From positions 1,860,001-1,924,000 of the forward strand of contig NZ_SRMB01000001.1 of assembly GCF_004745645.1 (NCBI RefSeq): a stretch of 64,000 nucleotides of DNA, read 5' to 3'. This document shows, in pieces, positions 52,500 through 63,002 of the stretch. The stretch's first letter is position 1. Each line of letters begins with the position of its first letter. The notes under the pieces were generated by a model. That model saw only the letters and a list, made by a program, of their open reading frames with translations. It ran no database searches and was not told where the DNA came from. This DNA is from Hymenobacter metallicola (GTDB lineage: Bacteria; Bacteroidota; Bacteroidia; Cytophagales; Hymenobacteraceae). The position numbers and the translations under genes were made by a program.

Positions 52500-53936
52500 T
52501 TACTGCTGCGCTGTGCTACCTGCTGGTCGTGTAACGGGCGGTGATGTCTGCGCTAGTGCCTCGCGCATAAAGCCCGCTTTCAGGTGCTCGTAGAAGGAAT
52601 GTGGGTCTACCAGGGAAGCCACGGCCTGGGCCATCATCCCGCTGAGCAACAGTTGAAAGATGGCTGAGTGGCGGTCTGTCATTTCCAGTACCAGAATAGC
52701 GGCCGTAAACGGGGAGCGCACCACGCCGGTCAGAAAGCTCACCATGCTGACCAAAATCAGCAGGTTGCGGTCTTCCAGCGGTACGCTACCCAGCCGGCAT
52801 AGCCCATCGCCCAATACGGCCCCAGCGCTGAGCGACGTAGCAAAGATGCCACCCGCCCCACCTCCACTGTAGCTTAGGGCCATGCCGGCAAAGCGCACTG
52901 GAAACAGGTACCAGGGCGTTTGTCCATCATTGGCAAATAGCAGCCGGTTGATGATGGGCTTGCCCGTGCCCACGCCCTCCTGCCCCACCGCGTAGGCCAG
53001 CCCAGCCAGCAGCAGACCGCAGCCTATTACCCAGCCTGCCTGCTGGCCCCATGTCGTGAACCGTTTACGGTAATTCCCCAACCAGAGCAGCGTTTTGGCA
53101 AACCCAGCGCCCGCCAGCCCACAGATTACGGCTACCAGTGCCACGGTGGCCAGGAACCACCCAGCGTGAGCCGTCACCTTCGGAAAACCCAGATACAGGT
53201 AAGGTCCCAGCAACGACTGGGCCGTCAGGCCCGCTACAATAACAGCCGAGAACACGGCCATACGGAAGCGAGCCATGTGCATTTGGGTCAACTCTTCCAC
53301 CACGAAGACAATGCCGCCGAGTGGGGTGTTAAAGGCAGCGGCCAGGCCAGCCGCTCCGCCCGTGACCAGCGCAATCTGCCGCGAGAGTTGCGGCCAGCCG
53401 GCAGGTTGCAGCCTGTTGATAGCCCGAAAAATAGCCGCTGAAATCTGAATGGTGGGACCCTCCCGTCCGATAACGCCGCCACCGAGCAGCAAAGCCACGC
53501 TGCTGAGCACCTTCACGAAGGCCACGCGCAAGCTGAGCAGGTAGCCCGTGCGGTGGTGGTGGGCTGGGTTAGACAACTCAATGCCAGCCATGACCTGGGG
53601 AATGCCGCTGCCCCGGGCCGCCGGGGCCCAGCGCTGTACCAGCGCCCAGGATACCAGAAAAGCCAGCGGCGTGAGCCCAAAGGCCAGCAGCGGCTCGCGG
53701 TGGAGCCACGTAAAGCTGACTTGCTCGGCCCAAACAAATAACCGTTCGTAACCCACGGCCACAAATCCCACTACGACGGAAGCGAACCAGAACGGAAAGC
53801 TCTGCAGGATAAGCCGGCGCATCCGGTCGGTGTAAAGCCGCTGGAGTAGCTGCTGATCAAGCCAGGCTAGGGCTTGGGCGTAACGCGAAGAAGAAGAGTC
53901 AGGCATTCGGGAGAAGTAAGCGGGCAGCCGGTTCAT
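52500..53936 (-). CDS. ClC-family chloride channel/transporter
   Basis: A 478-residue ClC protein. The three anion-site motifs are GSGIPQVMAG (about 109-118), GGGVIGREGPTIQI with the gating Glu at 159, and GGAGGIFATSLSAGAVLG; in the last, the usual Pro of GGIFxP is replaced by Thr-Ser. A Tyr-bearing C-terminal helix motif is not clearly seen. No CBS domains. The protein probably works as a dimer in the inner membrane, as Cl-/H+ antiporter or channel; the internal proton Glu of the E. coli antiporter was not assigned. It ends the minus-strand run that begins at the right edge. Confidence 0.9.
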   Translation of the reverse strand: MNRLPAYFSRMPDSSSSRYAQALAWLDQQLLQRLYTDRMRRLILQSFPFWFASVVVGFVAVGYERLFVWAEQVSFTWLHREPLLAFGLTPLAFLVSWALVQRWAPAARGSGIPQVMAGIELSNPAHHHRTGYLLSLRVAFVKVLSSVALLLGGGVIGREGPTIQISAAIFRAINRLQPAGWPQLSRQIALVTGGAAGLAAAFNTPLGGIVFVVEELTQMHMARFRMAVFSAVIVAGLTAQSLLGPYLYLGFPKVTAHAGWFLATVALVAVICGLAGAGFAKTLLWLGNYRKRFTTWGQQAGWVIGCGLLLAGLAYAVGQEGVGTGKPIINRLLFANDGQTPWYLFPVRFAGMALSYSGGGAGGIFATSLSAGAVLGDGLCRLGSVPLEDRNLLILVSMVSFLTGVVRSPFTAAILVLEMTDRHSAIFQLLLSGMMAQAVASLVDPHSFYEHLKAGFMREALAQTSPPVTRPAGSTAQQ

Positions 53937-54121
53937 CTATTGCACGAAGCAAACGCCAAGGAAATGAGCTAGCCAAGCGAAAAACAAGAGTGGAATGAAG
54001 CAGGCGTGAGGTCTTCTGTAGGTGTACCCCAAGAAATAGTAAAGGGCAATAGCTCTGCCCCACCTATGCCCCCTCTACGTGGCAACAACAGGCTCAGGGT
54101 CGCGGGCATGAGACCAAGCCG

Positions 54122-56305
54122 TTAACCAAACCTTAGAAATTGCCGCAACAGCTCCCGGACATCAGTAGGTGTGCTTACATGGTAATGGGCCGCTGAGTGT
54201 CGAACTGCTCCTACCCGTACAGCATAGGCACCAGCGGGTAGTACCTGGAACGTATCCTCATCGGTTCGGTCGTCGCCCAGCGCCACGACAAAATTTGGAG
54301 CGTATTGACTTATCCAGCGGGTGGCCGCGTACCCCTTGCTTACCCCGCCATTTTTGATTTCCAGCACCTTATTGCCTTCCAGCACCTGCAACTCAGTATT
54401 AGCAGTAAGCAAGCTCAGGTGACTCACCAATTCGCGGGCGTGGGCTACGCCCAATGCCGGCTGCGCTCCACGGTAGTGCCATACCAGTGAGTAGTCCTTC
54501 TCTTCGATAAAGGTGCCAGCAGTACGGGCCACGTATAGTTCCAATACACGACGTACACGGGGTTTCCAGTCATTGCTAAGGGGCTGAACCAATTGCCACT
54601 CGTCCCCGGCCGGGCGTAGCCAGACCCCATGTTCAGCGATGAAGTCGAGCGGTAAGTCGCCTAGCCATTCGGTCAGCGTAGCCCGGTCGCGGCCACTGAT
54701 AACGACCACGCGGGTTTCTGGCAAGTCTGCCAAGGCCCGTAACAGCAGGCGCAGCTCCTGGTCGGGCTGAGCCCGCCGCGGGTCGGCCTGGAAGGGCACG
54801 AGAGTGCCATCATAGTCTAATAGCAGCAGACGCTGGCCCGCGTTCTGAAAGTCATGCAGCAGCTCGGCAGTGGCGCTGCCATCAAGCGGCACGGTAGCCA
54901 GGGTACGCTGCTGCGCTTTCATATCGGCGAGTTGGCTGAGGAAGTTATCGGTCCAGTCGAACACATCATACCGGCGTACCAGGGCCTGCATAGCAGCCAT
55001 GCGGGTTTGCTGCTCGGTATCCGGCATCACTAAGGCGGTATGCAGGGCCTCGGCCAGCTGAGTGGTGCTGGTCGGGTTGATGATAAGTGCATCGGATAGC
55101 TCGCGGGCGGCACCAGCCCGTTCGCTCAGAATCAACACCCCGCCCCGATCAGCTTTACAGGCCACGTATTCCTTCGCCACCAGGTTCATACCGTCGCGCA
55201 GAGGAGTGACCAGCGCTACCTCGGCCAAGCGGTAAAGGGCCGCCAGCTCTTCTAAGGGAAAGGCATGGTAGAAATACTGGATGGGATTCCAGGTGATGGT
55301 GCGGTACTGGGCATTGATGCGGCCCACCAACTCGTCGATTTCCTCCTTCAGGGCCGCGTACTGCGCCACCTGGTCGCGGGAAGGCACCACCACCATGATG
55401 AGGCTGACTTGCTCCCGCCACTCGGGGTAGCGCTTCAGCAGGCACTCGAAGGCCCGCAGGCGCTGGGCAATGCCCTTGGTGTAATCCAACCGGTCGATGC
55501 TGAGGATGACACGGGTCTCGCGCAACGCGGTGCGGTACACCTGCTCATGCTGCGCAGCCTCGTCTGAGGCGGCAGCCTGCGCGTAGCGCTCGTAGTCAAT
55601 GCCCATCGGGAACACGTCGACGCGCACGGTATGGGAGGCCGTTTCAATCTCTCCGCTCTGGGTGGGAAGCCCCAGCAACTGCGAGACGGCGCTGAGAAAG
55701 TGCCGCATGTAGCCGAAGGTATGGAAGCCGATAAGGTCAGCGCCGAGTATTCCGTGCAGCAATTCAAGTCGCCAGGGTAACACCCGGAATATCTCGTAGG
55801 ATGGAAATGGAATGTGCAGAAAGAAGCCGATACTAGCACCGGGGCGAGCCTGGCGCAGCATTTCGGGTAGCAACAGCAATTGGTAATCGTGTACCCAGAT
55901 AGTGTCCTCTGGGCCAGCCTGGGCCAGCACCGCCTGGCAGAATTTCTCGTTCACCGCCACATAGGCGTCCCAATGCGCATCGACGTAGGTAGCAAACTGG
56001 TGAAAGTAGTGAAAGGTGGGCCAGAGCGTAGCGTTGCTAAAGCCCTCGTAGTAGTCGCGAATTTCCGGCTCGGTCAGAAACACCGGGGCCATGCTGTCGG
56101 CCCGCAGCTGCTCGGTCACGTAGGTTTCCTCAGCGGCATCGTGCACGAATAGTCCCGGCCAACCGATCCACACGTTGTTGTTTTTCCGGTAGATAGAGCC
56201 CAGCCCCGTAGCTAGCCCACCTTCGCTGGGCTGAAAGGTAAGGCTCTCGTCCATGCGGAGGACTTTGTTGGGGAGACGGTTGGAGACGATTATCGTGCGG
56301 GACAT
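54122..56305 (-). CDS. otsA-otsB: bifunctional trehalose-6-phosphate synthase/phosphatase
   Basis: A 727-residue fusion that makes trehalose from UDP-glucose and glucose 6-phosphate. The synthase half (1 to about 465) is a GT20 enzyme: [72 protein letters not shown] and [19 protein letters not shown]. The phosphatase half (about 488-727) is a HAD enzyme: [13 protein letters not shown] (nucleophile Asp at about 494), [19 protein letters not shown] and [13 protein letters not shown]. The fused order is common in Bacteroidota. Trehalose protects against osmotic and drying stress; ClC and antiporter genes are nearby (context only). Confidence 0.95.
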   Translation of the reverse strand: MSRTIIVSNRLPNKVLRMDESLTFQPSEGGLATGLGSIYRKNNNVWIGWPGLFVHDAAEETYVTEQLRADSMAPVFLTEPEIRDYYEGFSNATLWPTFHYFHQFATYVDAHWDAYVAVNEKFCQAVLAQAGPEDTIWVHDYQLLLLPEMLRQARPGASIGFFLHIPFPSYEIFRVLPWRLELLHGILGADLIGFHTFGYMRHFLSAVSQLLGLPTQSGEIETASHTVRVDVFPMGIDYERYAQAAASDEAAQHEQVYRTALRETRVILSIDRLDYTKGIAQRLRAFECLLKRYPEWREQVSLIMVVVPSRDQVAQYAALKEEIDELVGRINAQYRTITWNPIQYFYHAFPLEELAALYRLAEVALVTPLRDGMNLVAKEYVACKADRGGVLILSERAGAARELSDALIINPTSTTQLAEALHTALVMPDTEQQTRMAAMQALVRRYDVFDWTDNFLSQLADMKAQQRTLATVPLDGSATAELLHDFQNAGQRLLLLDYDGTLVPFQADPRRAQPDQELRLLLRALADLPETRVVVISGRDRATLTEWLGDLPLDFIAEHGVWLRPAGDEWQLVQPLSNDWKPRVRRVLELYVARTAGTFIEEKDYSLVWHYRGAQPALGVAHARELVSHLSLLTANTELQVLEGNKVLEIKNGGVSKGYAATRWISQYAPNFVVALGDDRTDEDTFQVLPAGAYAVRVGAVRHSAAHYHVSTPTDVRELLRQFLRFG

Positions 56306-56365
56306 AGATCATGGGATTGGTGAAAAAAACGGCAGCGGCCCAAAGGCGGTGCTTGCCGACAGCAC

Positions 56366-57871
56366 TTAGGGCCGGACTTCCGCCCCTGTCCAGCCCCCGC
56401 CCAGGGCGCGATACAGGTCAATGAGTAGCAGAAACTGCTGGCGGCGGGCCTCCGTTAGGCTCAGCTCGGCATCGAGCACGCTACGCTGGGCCGTTACTAC
56501 TTCGAGGTAGTTGGCGTAGCTGGCCCGGTACAGGTCGTTGGATACCGAAACAGCCTGGGTAAGGGCGGCTACTTCCTGCTGACGCAGGTCGGCCACCTGC
56601 CGGTAGTTTTCCAATCCGCGCAGGTTGGTAGTCACTTCTTCGAAACCCGTTTGAACAACTTTCTGGTAGTTCCAGTAAGCTGCCCGCTGCTGAGCGGCTG
56701 AGCGGCTGTACTCGGCCTTCAGGGCGCTGCGGTTGAGCACTGGGGCCGAAAGGCCACCCAACAGGCCATAGGCCAGCGAGCCGGGCGTTTGCAGCAGCAG
56801 CGCGGGCGAATAAGCATTTAGCCCCAAGTAGGGCGACAACGTTAGCGAAGGCAGGAAAGCGGCACGGGCGGCAGCCACATCGGCGCGGCTGGCTACCAGC
56901 TCCAGTTCAGCCTGCCGCACGTCGGGCCGGCGTAGCAGCGTAGCGGCAGGCAGCCCTGCAGACACGACAGCCGGCACGCTCTGAGTCGTTAAAGAGTGGC
57001 CCCGCCGAATGGGCTGGGGATAGCGGCCGAGTAGCCGATTCAACGTATTCTCGGTGGCCGCAATCCGCTGCTTAGCTTCGGCCTCCAGGCTGCGGGTACG
57101 CAGCAGCTGGGCGGTGAACTGCTGCACGGCCAGCTCTGTAGCACGGCCGCCTAGCTTCTGCAGCTTCACGATTTCGACGGCTCGCTCCTGCAGCTCCCGG
57201 TTTTTGCCGAGCACTGCCAGCTGGTTGTCGGCCGCCAACAACTCGTAATAGAGGCTAGCTACTTGTGCAACCAAGGCAGTTTGCACCAGACGGCGCCCCT
57301 GCTCGCTGGCCAGCACTCGGGCGAAAGCCGCTTGGCGGCGCTGGCGCAGCTTGCCCCACAAGTCAATTTCCCAGGTGCTACGCAGGCCTAAGAACAGGTC
57401 GGGCACAAAGGAAGGCAGCGGCCGGCCGTCATTAGTATCCGTCTGGCCCACGCCAGAGTAGTCGGCAAACTTGTCGAAGCTGGCTACGGCCCCGCCGCTG
57501 ACGCTAGGCAACAGCGCCCCACGGGCCGCTACCAGCCCGGCGCGGGCTATTTCCACGCGCTGCACGGCAATGAGCTGGTCAGGGTTGGCTCGCAGGGCCG
57601 TGTCGACAAGGGCCACCAGGGCAGAATCGGCAAAGAACTGCCGCCACGAAACGGTGGCTACACCGGCGGTATCCGTGGGAGCAGCAGAGCTGGGGTAGGT
57701 TGCTGGTAGTACATTGGCCCGGGGCGTTACCACGGCCGGCGCCACGGCGGTGCAGCCGCCGAGCAGTCCTACGGCCAGCAACGGCGCTAGTCTATGGGTA
57801 GCGCTAGCCCCGGCAAGCTGGGCGAAGTGGCGGAGCAGGCCTTTCAAATAAACAAGAGTGCTATCAGTCAT
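56366..57871 (-). CDS. outer membrane efflux lipoprotein (TolC/OprM, NodT family)
   Basis: A 501-residue outer-membrane channel subunit of a tripartite efflux pump. A lipoprotein signal is suggested by LLAVGLLGGC with the acylated Cys at 40, a little late for a signal peptide, so the true start might be later. It has two OEP repeats: an N-terminal set with LVDTALRANPDQLIAVQRVEIARAGLVAARGALLP and a second with RRPDVRQAELELVASRADVAAARAAFLP. TWEIDLWGKLRQRRQAAFARV is a typical start of the periplasmic helices. The gene follows the RND pump by 9 bp. Confidence 0.92.
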   Translation of the reverse strand: MTDSTLVYLKGLLRHFAQLAGASATHRLAPLLAVGLLGGCTAVAPAVVTPRANVLPATYPSSAAPTDTAGVATVSWRQFFADSALVALVDTALRANPDQLIAVQRVEIARAGLVAARGALLPSVSGGAVASFDKFADYSGVGQTDTNDGRPLPSFVPDLFLGLRSTWEIDLWGKLRQRRQAAFARVLASEQGRRLVQTALVAQVASLYYELLAADNQLAVLGKNRELQERAVEIVKLQKLGGRATELAVQQFTAQLLRTRSLEAEAKQRIAATENTLNRLLGRYPQPIRRGHSLTTQSVPAVVSAGLPAATLLRRPDVRQAELELVASRADVAAARAAFLPSLTLSPYLGLNAYSPALLLQTPGSLAYGLLGGLSAPVLNRSALKAEYSRSAAQQRAAYWNYQKVVQTGFEEVTTNLRGLENYRQVADLRQQEVAALTQAVSVSNDLYRASYANYLEVVTAQRSVLDAELSLTEARRQQFLLLIDLYRALGGGWTGAEVRP

Positions 57872-57880
57872 ACGTCAGGG

Positions 57881-60800
57881 CTAAGCAGTCGCGTGCGCCG
57901 GGCTCGGGCGTTTCATCGTTTCTTCTTCGGGCTCGGGTAGCGGCTTTTCATGAGGAGCGGCTGTCTTTTTCTCGCGGGAGAACAGCACGTACAGGCCCGG
58001 AATGAGTACCACGCCAAACAGGGTACCAATGAGCATACCACCCGCCGCGGCCGTGCCAATGGAGCGGTTGCCCATGGCGCCCGCGCCAGAGGCAATGCAG
58101 AGCGGAATCAAGCCGGCCACAAAGGCAAACGAGGTCATCAGGATGGGTCGCAGACGCGAACGGGCACCTTCCACCGCCGCGTCCAGGGCCGAAAGCCCTT
58201 GCTTGCGCCGTAGCACGGCAAACTCAATGATTAGGATGGCGTTCTTGCCCAGCAGGCCGATGAGCATGACCAGGGAGACCTGGGCGTAGATGTTGTTTTC
58301 CAGCCCCAGCAGCTTGAGGGCCAGAAAAGCACCGAAGATGCCGGTGGGCAGGCTCAGCAGCACGGGCAAAGGCAGCGTGAAGCTTTCGTACTGCGCAGCC
58401 AGCAGCAGATACACGAACACGAGCACGATGCCGAACACGTAGAGAGCCTGGTTGCCCGAGATGATCTGCTCACGGGTCATGCCGCTCCACTCGAAGGTGT
58501 AGCCGCGGGGTAGTTCCTTGGCCGCCACCTGCTGGATGGTCTGGATGGCGTCGCCCGAGGAGAAGCCCGGCGACGTGTCGCCGTTGAGCGTAGCCGAGGT
58601 GTACATGTTGTAGCGGGTGAACTGCTCGGGACCGTAGACGCGCTCCAGGCGCACGAAGGTGGAATAGGGTACCATCTCACCCCGGTCGTTTTTAACGTAC
58701 AGATTCAGGATATCCTCGGGCTTGGTGCGGTAGCCGGGCAGGGACTGCACCATCACTTTGTACATCTGCCCGAATCGAATAAAGCTGGCCGCGTAGTTCG
58801 AGCCCATCAGGGTTTGCAGCGTGCGCATGGCGCTGGCCACGGTTACCCCCTTCTTGGCGGCCAAGTCAGGGTCAACGTGAATCAGGTACTGTGGGAAGCT
58901 GGGGTCGAAGCCGGAGAAGGTATTTTCAATGGCCGGCGTCTTGTTCAGAGCCTGAATGAAGCGCTGGGTGACGGCCTTGGTCTGGTGCAGGTCGCCCCGG
59001 CCAGTGCGGTCAAGTACGCGCAAATCGAAGCCGCCGGCGTTGCCGAAACCCGGCACGGTGGGCGGGGTAAAAAACTGTACCTGGGCCCCAGTGATGTGCC
59101 GGGTCTTAGCACGCAACTGGTCCATGAGCTGCGTCACCGACTCTGCGCGCTCATCCCAGGCTTTGAGGTTAATCATGCCCATGCCGTAGGAAGCGCCCGA
59201 CACGTCGTTCATCAAGCTGTAGCCGGCCAGGGTGGAAATGGACTCCACTGGCTTAAGCGTCTGGGCCACGCGCTGCACCTCGTCGAGTACGGCCTGGGTG
59301 CGCTCCACCGTAGCGCCGGGCGGTGAGGTCACGTTCACGTAGACCATGCCCTGATCCTCGCTCGGAATGAAGCCGGTGGGCAGAATGGAGTTGACTCCCC
59401 AGGTGGCGGCAAAGAAGAACACCAGCAGGCCTACCGTGACTAATCGGCGACTGGCCAGGGTGCGCACCAGATTCTGATAGCGCCCGGCAAAAGCTTCGTA
59501 GCGGCGGTTGAAACCGGCAAAGAAGCGACCCAGCAGGCCCCGAGGCTGCTCGCCGACCTCGTGTGAATCGCCCTCAATCGACGGCGTGGGCTTCAGCAGC
59601 AGGGCGCACAGGGCAGGAGTCAGTGTCAGGGCATTCACGCCCGAAATGACAATACTAATAGCCAGCGTAAGCGAAAATTGCCGGTAAAACACGCCCACCG
59701 GCCCACTCATAAAGGAAACAGGGATGAACACGGCCGACATCACCAGCGTGATAGCCACGATGGCGCCGCTGATTTCGCGCATAGCGGCCAGCGTGGCATC
59801 CATAGCCGAGAGATGTTCCTCGTGCATTTTGGCGTGCACGGCTTCCACCACCACAATGGCGTTGTCGACGACGATGCCGATGGCCAGCACCAGCGCAAAC
59901 AGCGTCAGCAGGTTGATGGAGAAACCCAGCACTTGCATAAAAAATAAGGTACCCACCAGCGCTACCGGCACGGCCAGGGCCGGAATCAGCGTGGAGCGCC
60001 AATCCTGCAGAAACAGGTACACGATGACGAACACCAGTAAAAAGGCTTCAAACAGCGTGCGTACCACCTCGTGAATAGAGGCGTCGAGGAAGCGCGACAC
60101 GTCGTAGCTGATGGTGTAGCGCATGCCCGGTGGGAAGCTCGTCTTCTGCAGCTCGGCCATGCGCTCTTTTACCTGAGCAATCACATCGGAGGCGTTGGAG
60201 CCGGGCAGCTGCTTGAGCATGATGGCCGCCGAGGGCCTGCCGTTGGACTTGGACAGCATGCGGTAGGTCTGCACCCCAAACTCCACGTCGGCCACGTCTT
60301 TTAGACGCAGCACTGAGCCGTCGGGGTTGGCGCGCACCACGATGTTGCGGTATTGCTCGGGTTCGAACAGCTTGCCGGTGTAGCGCAGCACATACTGCAG
60401 CACCTGCGCGTCGCGGCCCGAGCTTTCGCCGGTGCGGCCGGGGGCGGCTTCCACGCTCTGGGCCTGAATAGCGGCCACCACCTCATCGGCCCCGGCGCGG
60501 TAGGCCAGGAGCCGGTCGGGCTTGAGCCACACGCGCATAGCGTACTCGCGGTTGCCCATGATTTCGGCCAGGCCCACGCCCTTGATGCGCTTGAGTTCCT
60601 GCAGGATGTTGATGTCAGCGAAGTTGTAGATGAACTTCTCCCCCACTGCCGCGTCGTCGCTGACCACGTTGAGATAGAGCAGCATGCTGTTTACCTCCTT
60701 CTCAGTGGCTACGCCGGCTTTAATAACTTCTTCGGGCAACTCGTCGATAACGGTCGTCACGCGGTTCTGTACGGCCACGGCGGCCAGGTCGGGGTTGGTG

Positions 60801-61090
60801 CCGACTTCAAAAAACACCTCAATGAGCGTGGTGCCGTTGTTGGTGGTCACTGTGTTCATGTAGGTCATGCCCGGCACGCCGTTGATGGCCCGCTCCAGCG
60901 GCGTAGCCACGGCTTTGGCGCACACTTCGGCGTTGGCCCCATTGTACTTAGCCCGCACGGTCACGGAGGGCGGCACGATGTCAGGAAACTGCGTGACAGG
61001 CAGTGTATACAGCGCTCCTACCCCGAGCAGGGTGATGAAGAGCGAGATGACCAGCGAGAGCACCGGCCGGCGGATGAATACTTCGACCAT
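57881..61090 (-). CDS. RND multidrug efflux permease (HAE-1, AcrB/MexF-like)
   Basis: The inner-membrane pump of 1069 residues. It starts MVEVFIRRPVLSLVISLFIT as usual for AcrB-like pumps. The proton-relay segment in the fourth membrane helix is LAIGIVVDNAIVVVEAVHAKM, having Asp-Asn where AcrB has Asp-Asp; helix 10 keeps Lys in GLLGKNAILIIEF. Other marks are GVPGMTYMNT, QVKERMAEL, SAVFIPVSFMSGPVGVFYRQF and the repeated half near FEWSGMTREQ. The type is multidrug HAE-1 rather than the heavy-metal group by overall pattern. The C-terminus has a short polar tail. Genes on both sides supply adaptor and outer-membrane channel. Confidence 0.94.
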   Translation of the reverse strand: MVEVFIRRPVLSLVISLFITLLGVGALYTLPVTQFPDIVPPSVTVRAKYNGANAEVCAKAVATPLERAINGVPGMTYMNTVTTNNGTTLIEVFFEVGTNPDLAAVAVQNRVTTVIDELPEEVIKAGVATEKEVNSMLLYLNVVSDDAAVGEKFIYNFADINILQELKRIKGVGLAEIMGNREYAMRVWLKPDRLLAYRAGADEVVAAIQAQSVEAAPGRTGESSGRDAQVLQYVLRYTGKLFEPEQYRNIVVRANPDGSVLRLKDVADVEFGVQTYRMLSKSNGRPSAAIMLKQLPGSNASDVIAQVKERMAELQKTSFPPGMRYTISYDVSRFLDASIHEVVRTLFEAFLLVFVIVYLFLQDWRSTLIPALAVPVALVGTLFFMQVLGFSINLLTLFALVLAIGIVVDNAIVVVEAVHAKMHEEHLSAMDATLAAMREISGAIVAITLVMSAVFIPVSFMSGPVGVFYRQFSLTLAISIVISGVNALTLTPALCALLLKPTPSIEGDSHEVGEQPRGLLGRFFAGFNRRYEAFAGRYQNLVRTLASRRLVTVGLLVFFFAATWGVNSILPTGFIPSEDQGMVYVNVTSPPGATVERTQAVLDEVQRVAQTLKPVESISTLAGYSLMNDVSGASYGMGMINLKAWDERAESVTQLMDQLRAKTRHITGAQVQFFTPPTVPGFGNAGGFDLRVLDRTGRGDLHQTKAVTQRFIQALNKTPAIENTFSGFDPSFPQYLIHVDPDLAAKKGVTVASAMRTLQTLMGSNYAASFIRFGQMYKVMVQSLPGYRTKPEDILNLYVKNDRGEMVPYSTFVRLERVYGPEQFTRYNMYTSATLNGDTSPGFSSGDAIQTIQQVAAKELPRGYTFEWSGMTREQIISGNQALYVFGIVLVFVYLLLAAQYESFTLPLPVLLSLPTGIFGAFLALKLLGLENNIYAQVSLVMLIGLLGKNAILIIEFAVLRRKQGLSALDAAVEGARSRLRPILMTSFAFVAGLIPLCIASGAGAMGNRSIGTAAAGGMLIGTLFGVVLIPGLYVLFSREKKTAAPHEKPLPEPEEETMKRPSPAHATA

Positions 61091-61094
61091 AAGG

Positions 61095-62267
61095 CTAAGG
61101 AATTAGAGAGTTGCCGGCGAGCATGCTGCGCAGCGTTACCGGGCGGGCCGTAATGTTGGCGCCGTCGCGCAGGTCCTGAATGCCCTCGCACACGATTCGC
61201 TCACCGGGCTGCAGGCCGCTTTTTACCACGTAGAAGGCAGCCAGGCGGCTTTGGGGCACGAAGTTTTTCTGATGCACCGTGCCGCGCTCGTCCACCACGT
61301 ACACGTAGTTTTTGTCCTGCTGCTCGAACACGGCTTTCTGAGGTACCATCAGCGCATCATGTACCGTATTGGCCAGACTTACCTTGCCGGTAGCGCCGTG
61401 CTTGAGCACGCCCTTCAGGTTAGGAAACCGGGCCCGAAAGGCAATGGCGCCGGTGCTGGCCTGAAACTGGCTTTCCACTGTTTCAATCTTGCCCGGCGGA
61501 GCATAGCGCGAGCCATCGGCCAGCAGCAGCCGCGCCTGGTTGGTGCTGCGGGCTGAGTCCCGGGCGCGGGTCTTGATAAACTCCAGATACTCGGCCTCTG
61601 ACACATTGAAATAGGCAAACACCGAGCGGGCGTCCGACATGGTGGTGAGCAGTGTGCCGTCATCCACGAGGCTCCCTTCCTTCATCGGCTCGCGGTTCAC
61701 CACGCCATCGAAGGGCGCGCGCACCAGGGTGTAAGACAGCATTAAGGCCGCGTTGGTCTCGGCCGAGCGAGCTTCGGCTACGCTGGCTTCGGCCGCCCGC
61801 AGCTTGGCAAGAGCCACGTCCAGCTCGGTTTTAGAGATGATGTTCTTTTCCGTGAGCATGCGCACCCGGTCTAGTTCGAGGCTGGCGACCCGCGCCTGGG
61901 CAGCAGCATTGCTGCGGGCCGCTCGTAGCCGGGCCAGCCGGGTGCGGTATTCGGCGTCGCTGATGCGAAACAGGGGCTGGCCTTTTTTCACCAGCTGACC
62001 CTCGTCCACGTAGATTTTCTCCAGGTAGCCTTTCACTCGGGCCCGTACTTCCACGTTGCGCACGGCCTGAATATCGGCCACGTATTCCCGGGTCAGTACA
62101 GTGTCGCGGGCTACGAGGCGCATGACTGGTAAGGCTTGGGGCGGCTCTACGGCGGCAGTAGATCCAGGGTCGGCCTTGCCCTGGCCGCAGCCAGTCAACA
62201 GAGCGCTTCCGACCATGGCTAGAGGGAAGCAATACGGGCGCGCACGGCGTACAAAGTAGCTAGGCAT
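61095..62267 (-). CDS. RND efflux periplasmic adaptor (MFP family)
   Basis: A 390-residue membrane-fusion protein. A lipoprotein signal is likely (LAMVGSALLTGC, Cys 27). The lipoyl half-motifs are VRARVKGYLEKIYVDEGQLVKKGQPLF and LSYTLVRAPFDGVVNRE, separated by the coiled-coil hairpin (about residues 105-160), with LARLRAARSNAAAQARVASL and ELDVALAKLRAAEASVAEA. The beta-barrel and proximal domains follow. It links the RND pump to the outer-membrane channel. It starts the efflux operon and lies 4 bp before the pump gene. Confidence 0.93.
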   Translation of the reverse strand: MPSYFVRRARPYCFPLAMVGSALLTGCGQGKADPGSTAAVEPPQALPVMRLVARDTVLTREYVADIQAVRNVEVRARVKGYLEKIYVDEGQLVKKGQPLFRISDAEYRTRLARLRAARSNAAAQARVASLELDRVRMLTEKNIISKTELDVALAKLRAAEASVAEARSAETNAALMLSYTLVRAPFDGVVNREPMKEGSLVDDGTLLTTMSDARSVFAYFNVSEAEYLEFIKTRARDSARSTNQARLLLADGSRYAPPGKIETVESQFQASTGAIAFRARFPNLKGVLKHGATGKVSLANTVHDALMVPQKAVFEQQDKNYVYVVDERGTVHQKNFVPQSRLAAFYVVKSGLQPGERIVCEGIQDLRDGANITARPVTLRSMLAGNSLIP

Positions 62268-62387
62268 AGGTGTAGAAAAAGAAGGTCGACGGCCAGACTC
62301 TCGGCGGCCGAAATGGGTGAGCAGGAAGGAGAAGAACCGGCAGTAGCTATGAGTGATTTAGCTTCGGAGTGAGACACTGACTCAGTG

Positions 62388-62711
62388 CTAATAGGCCGTG
62401 CGGCAGGCATCCTCGGCTTGGCGGCAAGCCTGGGTGCAGCGCCGGCTGCAATCATCATCATACTGCGTAGCCTCATCGGCACAGGCGCGGCACAGTTCGG
62501 CACATTCGCGTAGCAGGAACTGCACGTGTTCCGAGCCCCGAGCTACAAAGGCAGCGACCAGCTGGCAGAGGTCGGCACAGTCCCGGGTGAGCAGGATGCT
62601 GCGCACCCGACCCGCTGCCAGGGAACTTGTCAGATTGGCGCTGTAACATTCATTGCAGGTAGCCGTGCAGTCATTCAGGGCGTTAAACAGGTGCTGTTGG
62701 CGGGGAAGCAT
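62388..62711 (-). CDS. Csp-like four-helix-bundle copper-binding protein (DUF326)
   Basis: A 107-residue protein with 12 Cys arranged along predicted helices: LNDCTATCNECY, RDCADLCQLVA, LRECAELCRACADE and CSRRCTQACRQAEDACR. This spacing (CxxxC, CxxC) is that of four-helix copper storage proteins (Csp) and the DUF326 family, in which the Cys line the inside of the bundle and bind many Cu(I) ions. No signal peptide, so it would act in the cytoplasm like Csp3. It lies between the efflux genes and a small membrane protein on the same strand, about 120 bp before the adaptor gene. Metal and function are inferred from the Cys pattern. Confidence 0.88.
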   Translation of the reverse strand: MLPRQQHLFNALNDCTATCNECYSANLTSSLAAGRVRSILLTRDCADLCQLVAAFVARGSEHVQFLLRECAELCRACADEATQYDDDCSRRCTQACRQAEDACRTAY

Positions 62712-62774
62712 GGGAGAAGAAAAAGCGGATAAGGCGGGTGGAAAGCCTGTTCGTGGAAGAAAGTGAGGTGTGGT

Positions 62775-63002
62775 TCACGGCTGCTGTTCCTGCAGTGTAT
62801 CGGCTGCGGCTTCGGTAGTCGCGGGCAATTGCACCGACAGCTCCTGCCGCGCTTGGGTCTGACGCAACAGCTGTGCTTCCAGCTCCTCATCGGCTGTCCG
62901 ACCATCAAGCTGGAGCAGGAAATAGCAGTTGAGCGCCGTCGAAAGCAGTAGCGCTCCAACCAGCAGGTAGAGCAGCATATGGGGGCGTTTTTCTCCTTTC
63001 AT
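62775..63002 (-). CDS. small single-pass membrane protein
   Basis: A 75-residue protein starting at ATG 63002 (MKGEKRPHMLLYLLVG). One membrane segment (LLYLLVGALLLSTALNCYFLL) near the N-terminus is followed by a 45-residue acidic and Gln-rich helical tail (DEELEAQLLRQTQARQELSV). By the positive-inside rule the tail should be in the periplasm. I recognise no family. It lies about 90 bp after the sensor kinase gene and about 60 bp before the Csp-like gene, so it may be part of the same signalling and metal-handling group. Confidence 0.6.
   Translation of the reverse strand: MKGEKRPHMLLYLLVGALLLSTALNCYFLLQLDGRTADEELEAQLLRQTQARQELSVQLPATTEAAADTLQEQQP

Noticed and set aside
52269..52544. Plus-strand 91-residue frame after the small helical gene
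   Set aside because: Ser/Arg-rich chance composition and overlap with the ClC gene end.
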